Source: Tethya wilhelma
Taxonomy: Eukaryota; Porifera; Demospongiae; Tethyida; Tethyidae
Assembly: GCA_964030475.1 (NCBI GenBank)
Contig: CAXIPT010000004.1
Span: 1,359,606-1,423,605, forward strand
Length of the DNA: 64,000 nucleotides
Reading direction: 5' to 3'
Shown: positions 57,654 through 64,000 of the stretch, piece by piece
Position numbering within the stretch: the stretch's first letter is position 1
Layout of the letters: every line of letters begins with the position of its first letter
The notes under the pieces: generated by a model
The model's database searches: none
Told to the model about the DNA's origin: nothing
The model's input: only the letters and a program-made list of their open reading frames with translations
Position numbers and translations under genes: made by a program

Positions 57654-58276
57654 CTGTGAAACAGATAACTATCAGATTCTTTGACTTGTGTTTTACTTAT
57701 AGCGAATATGCCACTGTCTTCAGTTTTAGCGGTAGTCGCGTGCAAATACGAGTATTTATAGTATCACTATATTTTTAAGGGCTTATTCATACAATCGTGC
57801 ATTGGTGTTGTTGTGTATTTTTGTGAGTAAGATAAACACATAATGTTTAACTTGCAATGTTCCTGTGGATGCTCGTAAAGAGAATGATTTTCAATATAAG
57901 GTAATCATGGTATGTGTGCAATGAAAACAAGCAACAATACAATAACTATTGGATATCACTTGACATTGTACATGACATTGTATGTTAGCAGTTTTTCAAG
58001 AAAATGAAACACTACATATCATGAGAGGTGTATATCTGATCAACAGAAAAAACAAGTTATGTTCAGTGTGAACAAATAGTTAGCAAAGCAGCCATCCTGC
58101 ATGAACCAAAGAGCACATGGAGAAGGAGCTATATAGAAGAATATTATTATCATCATCATCCATAATTTTCTTTCACAGATTGAATAGCTGAACAGCAATC
58201 ATTCCCCTCAAGTTATTTTGCCCTTTTGACATCTAGAGCATAATATTATGGGCAATGTTGGTAACTGTGTGTTAAC
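57654..58276. other. Upstream flank of GAREM-like gene C with a decayed gene fragment
   Basis: The first part is presumed 5' sequence of gene C. From about 57893 (aatataaggtaatcatggta) it shares stretches with 62703-62750, and 58168-58245 resembles an exon of the Cys-rich gene at 59887. No intact gene is present. Confidence 0.45.
58168..58245 (-). pseudogene. Fragment of the Cys-rich secreted-protein gene (copy 1)
   Basis: ttcacagattgaatagctga and the following ~60 bp match 60018-60090 in the second module of the gene at 59887-60808 (ttcacagattgaacagccga), with many substitutions and indels. It is too short and altered to be functional. Another fragment lies at 62941-63050. Confidence 0.6.
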
Positions 58277-58672
58277 ATTTTGTATTGTGTCTATGGGACA
58301 GTCGGCCCATTCCTACTATACGTACTACCGTACGTATGATACAGAGGCACATAGTTTTACAGTGTGTACAAAGACTCAAAGAATTGTGGTAACCTATTGA
58401 GTTTCATTGTCTAATGCGGCATGCATGTGGGGATTCCCCCTCACTCTCATAATCATGATGTAATCATGTACTGGCAATGATATGCCTTTTGTGTCAATAG
58501 CATGACATTGCACAGTCATAATTATGTCTATAGCTATAATTCAGCCATACTTGCCATATATACATACATACATGTTCCTGCCATACATCAAATCCATTGT
58601 ATCATACGTACGGTAGTACGTATAGTAGGAATGGGCCAGCTGTCCCATAGACACAATACAAAATGTTGGTCA
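58277..58672. mobile_element. MITE with ~65-bp inverted ends and GTAC-rich palindromes
   Basis: The ends run from aacattttgtattgtgtcta through gggacag and catt cctactatacgtactaccgt to gtatgatac, and are repeated inverted at the right side (58600-58672) almost perfectly. The interior (58350-58560) resembles 61091-61250 and 63480-63620, the upstream region of the Cys-rich gene. It may have captured that sequence or inserted around it. Non-coding. Confidence 0.75.
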
Positions 58673-59222
58673 CTATAAAGATCTATTCAAACAAAATTAA
58701 ACCATCAAAGTTGCTCAGAGGCTCTCAATGACAGATTACTAACTGCATGCAAGGCCTAAAACTCACAAAAACTTTCCTAAGCACTCGTAGAGAGCGCTAG
58801 TGGGAAGCCACCATAGTGCCATTTTTGTTCTCCTAACGTACTTACGTACTTTCTGACTGACTTACTTGAAAAGGATTTCCAGAGAACCAGAATGTGTTGA
58901 GCCAACTTTGATAACACAAAGTAAGTTCTTTTCATGGGCACTATATTCCTTGATACTCGTTTTGATCATAAACATGCCTAAACAAAAACTAGAAAGCTTT
59001 GAAACTTAGTATATAAATTCATGTACCACAATGCAGCCATCTTGTAGGTAGAGTTCAAAGGTCATCTATCCACGTGGCATTATTATGCGCATGCGCATTA
59101 GCATCTCAGGGTCCAGCATAATAACACAAGTGTATGACTGTTGAAGCTACTAGTCAAGCTTTTTGTAGGGACTAGCCAGTCTCATGATTGTCTCCACACT
59201 GTAGTGTTAAAAAAGTGAGGGA
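58673..59222. other. Non-coding stretch between two MITEs
   Basis: No gene recognised. It contains the NRF1-like palindrome at 59086-59097, preceded by a cacgtg E-box-type word at 59071. A promoter role is possible but no matching gene start is seen. Confidence 0.35.
59086..59097. promoter_or_regulatory. NRF1-like palindrome
   Basis: TGCGCATGCGCA, identical to sites at 3066 and 19706; a CACGTG word lies 10 bp upstream. The neighbourhood is otherwise AT-rich. The target is unknown. Confidence 0.4.
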
Positions 59223-59578
59223 ACAAGTAGTAAAAATTTCAAAAAAATAAGTAGTGTAGGAATGGGCAGTGCGGTAAAAAGTATTGGAACAAGGCATGTC
59301 TCAATTTCGGCACATGACTACTTCATTTTTATACCCAACTCTTGCCTGGCAGTCCAGTTTGAGTTACCAGTCTGTTTTAGTTTATTCCACTGCTCAGCCA
59401 ACTGATTAGTAAGAATTTGCAATTATAAACTATGAGGTACAGGGTCATTGCATTTATGACATTGAGGGTTCATATGAAGTTAGTCATGTGCCGAAATTGA
59501 GACATACCTTGTTCCAATCCTTTTTACAGCACTGCCAATTCCTACACTACTTATTTTTTTGAAATTTTTACTACTTGT
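59223..59578. mobile_element. MITE with ~100-bp inverted ends
   Basis: The left arm (acaagtagtaaaaatttcaa to gcacatgacta, about 59223-59330) is repeated inverted at about 59480-59578 with few mismatches. The ~150-bp interior is non-coding. The same arms occur singly at 62213-62281 and, inverted, at 63887-63984. Confidence 0.8.
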
Positions 59579-59886
59579 AATTATAAATACATGCACAGTA
59601 TACATAATCACTGGGCTAGCATAATATTATTTTCCTAGCACCTACGTGGGAATACTTCATAAAACTTAATTGTTGCAACAACGTTAACAAATGGATAAAT
59701 TAACCTTATTATGGCGTATTAACAAACAATATTCACATGTACTCTCAAGAATAATTGTTACATCCTGCTACAAAATTGACAATAACATATCCATGACAGC
59801 ATTATAATCTACTTAAGGGCATACTTCAACCAAATATATACCATTATCATCAAACAATTAAGTTTATAAAGTCCACTGACTTAAGA

Positions 59887-60808
59887 CTATCCCTTGAGTT
59901 TGCTCTCACACTTCTCGGGAGTATTAACTCCACATTGATTCCACAATTCATAGCTTGACTCAAACTGATACACAGTTTGATTATAGAAAGCATTAAAACA
60001 ACATCCAAAATTATCCTTCACAGATTGAACAGCCGAACGACAATCATCTTCACAAGTAGTTTGACCTTTTCGACAATTAGAGCCTATAGCTGTTGCTGGT
60101 GATGGTGCATCAGATTTAAACAAAAGGGCCGAGCAATATTCTCCATTTGGCAAGTACGAACAATATTGAACAGTATTATCTAGATAGGGCTTGCACTCAC
60201 TTCCAACTTTAGCTATAGAATCAGCGAATTTCTGTGCATACGATGAGCGACAAATAGTCGTTTGAAGATCTTTAGTCAACTCGCGTATAGAGACCAAGCA
60301 ATGGTCCACAGTTGGGATATGAGCTGTGCCTTTGCACTGAGGGTGGGCAGTTACTTTACAAGCACTCCAGAGCATACCGGGAAAGTAATTTGCTCGCGTG
60401 GGTAATAGTTGTATGCGTCGATCAAAGGATCACCTGGAAGAATTACGCCAAGTGTTAAGTTAAACATTGAGTTGATACAACAGGACATGATTTTGTCTGT
60501 CCTGAAAAAAACGGCACACAAGCTTGAAACTTTTGGACGGTTACAAGCTTTGGGTCTGTAGAGTCTTCGATTCCAAGTAAATAGCAATATTGACCCTTAG
60601 GACTTGCACCACATTGGCCAGCAATGAAACGAGCAGCATTGTTGTATCCATAGTGCTGTGTAATCATGATCAGCTCCTTTTGGAAGTCTGATTTACACTG
60701 GATCTTTGCTGCTTCTGTGAGACATTTGACAGCAAACAGCTGGCCATTAGCTGAGGACACAATGAGTGACAGGAGGACAATACTGGCTATCCCAAGATAA
60801 TTCATCAT
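59887..60808 (-). CDS. Secreted Cys-rich protein with two related modules, spliced with a 41-nt intron
   Basis: The start at 60808 (second Met also possible) gives a signal peptide (MMNYLGIASIVLLSLIVSSA). Module 1 has VKCLTEAAKIQC, QCGASPKGQYC and KFQAC. Module 2 (HCLVSIRELTKDL, ECKPYLDNTVQYC, NGEYCSALL, NCRKGQTTCEDDC, GCCFNAFYNQ, WNQCGVNTPEKC) repeats the Cys pattern. Intron 60377-60337 (41 nt, gtatgc..ccctcag) joins the frame ending TFP to CKGTAHIP in phase 0. Between about 60455 and 60540 the frame changes from KFQAC.. to DKIMSCCINSMFN. I could not find an intron that resolves this, so a second tiny intron, a small deletion or a pseudogene are all possible. Cysteines pair well with secretion. 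Family unknown; similar proteins occur in sponges as far as I recall. Confidence 0.65.
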
Positions 60809-61602
60809 AGCTCGATGTAATACTCTAAAGATTGGCTGAGTTATATCATTTCTGAAGGCAATATACATGACATAATGTAACACTTGTGCTGTGCGCGAAC
60901 GGAAGTTTAATCAGTAGTGAATTATAGTTGCATACAAAAAAGGTTGAAGTTTTGATCTTCATTGTCTAAGTTAGTTCCAACACTCTGACTCACTGATGAT
61001 TCATCCCATGGAGTATGCTAAAAGAAGTTCTGATAATTATCTCAGTTGTGCCAGTGTATATACATAATGTCTAATAAAGAGGTGCATATACAATGTGTAA
61101 AGAATTGTGGTTATCTATGGAGATTTTTTATGATGCACTGTCTAATGCATGTGGGGGATCCTCCCTCATTCTCATGATCATGATGCATGTAATCACGTAC
61201 TGGCCATTATAATATGCCATCCTTTTTGTGTCTGCATAATCATAAATTTGTTAGGCTATTAGTAGCTATTGTTTCAGCTTCCAATATTTGTTAGGCTATT
61301 AGTAGCTATTGTTTCAGCTTCCAATATTTGTTAGGCCATTATATAATAATATAGTGGCTTTTGTTTGAACTTCCAGCATGCTGCAGTACAAGATGTCTAT
61401 TGTCTACCTACAACTCCATAGTTACTCAGTTTGTTGCATAATGCATGCATCAATGAAAGTATCGTCAAGTCCATTAAAACTAAGGTTTCACAATTCCTTT
61501 TAAGCTAATGACAGTCACTATATAACACACTGTCACTAGTACTCAATCAGTGTGCATGTGCTGAATCACGATTGATTGCAAGGCTAAGATCAATATCAAG
61601 TG
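60809..61602. promoter_or_regulatory. Divergent intergenic region between the Cys-rich and SRCR genes
   Basis: About 795 bp with the two genes facing away from each other. It contains the 40-bp minisatellite at 61251-61380 and a TATA-like word (ctatataac, 61518-61526) about 80 bp before the SRCR start. Much of it (60881-61490) is repeated at 63258-63880, and part at 58365-58510. Confidence 0.4.
61251..61380. repeat. ~40-bp minisatellite, 3 units
   Basis: Units begin atttgttaggc(t/c)attag and include gctattgtttcagcttccaa; the last unit is altered (tatataataatatagtgg). The duplicated copy at 63626-63797 has one more unit. Confidence 0.85.
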
Positions 61603-61867
61603 ATGAACGATTTACCAATTTGTATGAGTTTAGTGCTAATTTTGGCACTGACTCTTGGCATCCAAGGAGGAGTAACTAAAAGAGAAGCTGCCTTTGTAGC
61701 CGAAGTTTGCCAAACTGGACAAGTTCGTCTTGTGGACGGTACCGGTCCGATACCGAGCACTGGTCTTGTGGAGATATGTGTAGATGGTCAATGGGGAACA
61801 GTGTGTGATGACAATTTTGATGACAATGAGGCTGCAGTTATTTGCCGTCAACTGGGATATCCATCTG
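61603..61867 (+). CDS. SRCR-domain secreted/receptor protein, first exon only
   Basis: The ATG at 61603 begins a signal peptide ([22 protein letters not shown]). A scavenger-receptor Cys-rich domain follows: [39 protein letters not shown] and [12 protein letters not shown] are the canonical blocks. The exon ends at a donor (CCATCTG|gtaaat) in phase 1, at the usual SRCR position. No further exon was recognised downstream to the window end; the next sequence is repeats and decayed duplicates. SRCR proteins are greatly expanded in sponges and include aggregation and immune-type receptors. Whether this one is complete elsewhere or a lone fragment cannot be told. Confidence 0.82.
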
Positions 61868-62212
61868 GTAAATCTCCCACACTGCATGCATATAGTACTT
61901 GAATGCATGCATGCATGAGGCATGATTATTGCATGTATACAGATCAATCAGCCTTTTACATGCAGCTAGCACAAACTTGGCAACAAAAATTTGGCAGTTT
62001 ATATATAGCAAGAATTAAGCAGCTGCTGTTGGCAATAGTTGACTTTGCGTGGCAGTTGATTGATGCATGAAGGATTTCAACGTAACTTGGACATACCATG
62101 CATGTAAAAACCCCAATTTGAAATAATTGATTATTATATTAAGTATGAAAATCCACCATTAACGGCCAAGTTTTATGCTATGATATCGTTTAGCCTATAG
62201 ATTATAATAATA
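61868..62212. other. Stretch after the SRCR exon
   Basis: Probable intron of the SRCR gene. It is AT-rich and contains repeated gcatgcatg words. No exon recognised. Confidence 0.4.
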
Positions 62213-62940
62213 ACAAGTAGTAAAAATTTCAAAAAAATTAGTAAGGTAGGAATGGGCAGTGCGGTAAAAAGTATTGGAACATGGGAATTTTTTTCATTAA
62301 TAACAGAGTCGACAAACATTTTGACTTCACTCTTTCGGTGCTGACTTTTATTAGGCTTGTAATACAACACGGTTATTATGCAAATGAATGCCAGGTATAA
62401 GAGACACATGATTTGGGTGTAAATGTTGACCAGCTTTACGTCAAAGTTTGTGACAATGATATTGTTGGTTACTGATGTACTTGGCAGGGTGTAGCCAATA
62501 AGATCTTGTGATAACTCCTCACTTTGAGAAGCGTAGAGTTTTAGGTCTGATTTTAAATCTCAATCTAATCTAGCTCAAAATCACTTAACACTGAATAAAC
62601 TGGGTCTTGTGAAGGAAAGCAAGGAAGAGACGTGATATGCAAGTTGAGATGAAGGGTCGGTAATTCATACGAGTCATCCCAGAGAAATCCATCACCATGA
62701 GGACTTCTATTGTCTAATTCAATATAAGGTAATCACGGCATGTGTGCAATGAAAACAAGCTGTGACAAAAATAAGCATTGCATTATATATAACGATAATT
62801 CTTGCTAAATTGTTCAGTAATCAGTACACACCTTGATTGTTAGCAAACACAGAACAACAATTATTAGACCTGTAAACATTGAAAATCGATCTAATTCAGA
62901 ATTTTATCTCAGAAATTATAATTATGATCGTGACTTGGTG

Positions 62941-63050
62941 AACTATCCCTTGAGTTTATTCTTATACATTCTCCAGGAGTATCATTTCCACACTGATTCG
63001 ACAAAGTGCACGTATAGCTCGACTCAAACATCACTTCAATGTAGAATTGT
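62941..63050 (-). pseudogene. Fragment of the Cys-rich secreted-protein gene (copy 3)
   Basis: aactatcccttgagttt..cat tctc(c/g)aggagtat and following words match 59886-59975, the 3' coding end of the gene at 59887-60808. The match includes the region encoding the final Cys cluster but with indels. Only this end is left; most of the gene is missing before the copied upstream region begins at about 63258. Confidence 0.65.
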
Positions 63051-63257
63051 ATATGACTGTTGTTATTTGCATGCATGCATCTACAACGTTGGAGTTTTGA
63101 TGTTAATTGTTTAGTAGGGGATCCCCCACAGTCTCATGACATAGGGACATAATAGTGATCATGCATACCTTTTCTGTGCTATCAAGAGGATTAATAATAA
63201 TAGTAGAAAATGTCTACACTAAAGAATTAGCAAAATTACACCAAACAAAGTGTATCA

Positions 63258-63880
63258 AACTTCCACTTGTGCTGTGCGCAAATGGAAGTTTAATCAGTAG
63301 TGAATTATAGTTGCATATGCATAGAAAAAGGTTGAAGTTTTGATCTTCATTGTCTAAGTTAGTTCCAACATCTGACTCACTGATGATTCACGCCAGTGTG
63401 ATAAAAGAAGTTCTGATAATCATCTCAGTTGTGCCAGTGTATATACAGTCATGTGCATAATGTCTAATACAGAGCAATGTGTAAAGGATTCTATGGAGAT
63501 TTTTTATGATGCACTGTCTAATGCATGTGGGGGATCCCCCTTATTCTCATGATCATGATGTAATCACGTACTGGCCATTATACCTTTTTGTCAATAATAT
63601 GACATTGCATAATCATATAAATTTGTTAGGCCATCAGTAGCTATTGTTTCAGCTTCCAATGTTTGTTAGGCCATTAGTAGCTATTGTTTGAGCTTCCAAT
63701 ATTTGTTAGGCCATTATATAGTAGCTATTGTTTCAGCTTCCAATATTTGTTAGGCCATTATATAATAATATAGTGGCTTTTGTTTGAACTTCCAGCATGC
63801 TGCAGTACAAGATGTCTATTGTCTACCTACAACTCCATAGTTACTCAGTTTGTTGCATAATGCATGCATCAATGAAAGTA
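63258..63880. repeat. Duplicate of the Cys-rich gene upstream region
   Basis: acttgtgctgtgcgcaaatg to tgaaagtatcgtc parallels 60881-61475 at high identity, with small indels and the expanded 40-bp minisatellite. It shows that a whole gene-plus-promoter unit was duplicated before decay. Confidence 0.8.
63626..63797. repeat. ~40-bp minisatellite, 4 units
   Basis: The same unit as at 61251-61380 (tttgttaggccat, agctattgtttcagcttcca), with one extra copy. Confidence 0.85.
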
Positions 63881-64000
63881 TCGTCNTAGTCATGTGCCGA
63901 ATTTGAGACATGCCTTGTTCCAATACTTTTTACCGCACTGCCCATTCCTACCTTACTAATTTTTTTGAAATTTTTACTACTTGTTCACTCACTTTTTACA

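Larger units (their letters stand above)
62213..63984. mobile_element. Interval bounded by a matched pair of MITE arms, containing decayed host-gene sequence
   Basis: 62213-62281 (acaagtagtaaaaatttcaa to attggaaca) is repeated inverted at about 63887-63984. Within this pair the arms are closer to each other (both have the ttagtaaggtagg variant) than to those of the MITE at 59223-59578. Inside are a fragment of the Cys-rich gene (62941-63050) and a copy of its upstream region (63258-63880). An undetermined base at 63885 sits at the right arm. Either one long element carrying captured sequence, or two separate insertions. Confidence 0.5.

Noticed and set aside
57634..57745. Extension of GAREM-like gene C upstream to 57745
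   Set aside because: The extension would begin at a TTG codon, and a good splice acceptor lies at 57654; the ATG at 57634 is preferred.

Overview
The window is AT-rich animal nuclear DNA, most likely from a demosponge. The reasons are: spliced genes with introns ranging from about 41 nt to several kb; GRB2-adaptor-type CABIT proteins; an animal Golgi glycosyltransferase; type II membrane collagens whose C-terminal domain is common in sponges and cnidarians; beta-helix multi-pass membrane proteins of a kind often seen in sponge genomes; an SRCR protein; and dense small inverted-repeat elements and microsatellites. The species cannot be named from the sequence alone. No rRNA, tRNA or CRISPR array was recognised. 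Runs of N (53852-54075) and single n bases (14087, 33725, 35535, 63885) mark assembly weak points.

Layout. 0.2-2.6 kb (-): two-exon core-2/I-branching GlcNAc-transferase-like gene with a TIR element in its intron. 2.6-9.9 kb: divergent promoter region with a CpG-rich NRF1-like palindrome, then a long repeat-filled stretch that is probably the first intron of the next gene. 9.9-18.0 kb (+): GAREM-like gene A, seven coding exons, CABIT domain first and SAM domain last. 19.9-25.5 kb: a probable autonomous DNA transposon with ~115 bp inverted ends around a coiled-coil, transposase-like gene that carries one frameshift. 25.5-35.7 kb: a repeat island containing a ~1.9 kb foldback palindrome, related partial copies, a small gene with 45-bp coding repeats, a hAT-like MITE, two copies of another dispersed repeat and a perfect 62-bp palindrome. 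35.8-40.1 kb (-): two tandem transmembrane collagen genes; the distal one is cut off and joined to an ankyrin-repeat exon fragment. 40.9-46.3 kb (-): a 1269-residue beta-helix/multi-TM protein and a truncated tandem copy. 46.8-57.7 kb (-): GAREM-like genes B and C; C has a terminal SAM exon beyond the assembly gap. 58-64 kb: a secreted two-module Cys-rich protein, decayed fragments of it on both sides, several MITEs and the start of an SRCR gene.

How the parts relate. The three CABIT genes are paralogues. All keep a Y-x-N motif just after CABIT that matches the GRB2 SH2 consensus, and A and C share the phase-0 intron before SAM, so the family probably expanded locally from a CABIT-SAM ancestor. 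The neighbouring membrane and secreted genes (collagens, beta-helix receptor, Cys-rich protein, SRCR) are themselves products of tandem duplication followed by truncation. The general picture is a repeat-rich, recombining neighbourhood of signalling-adaptor and cell-surface genes.
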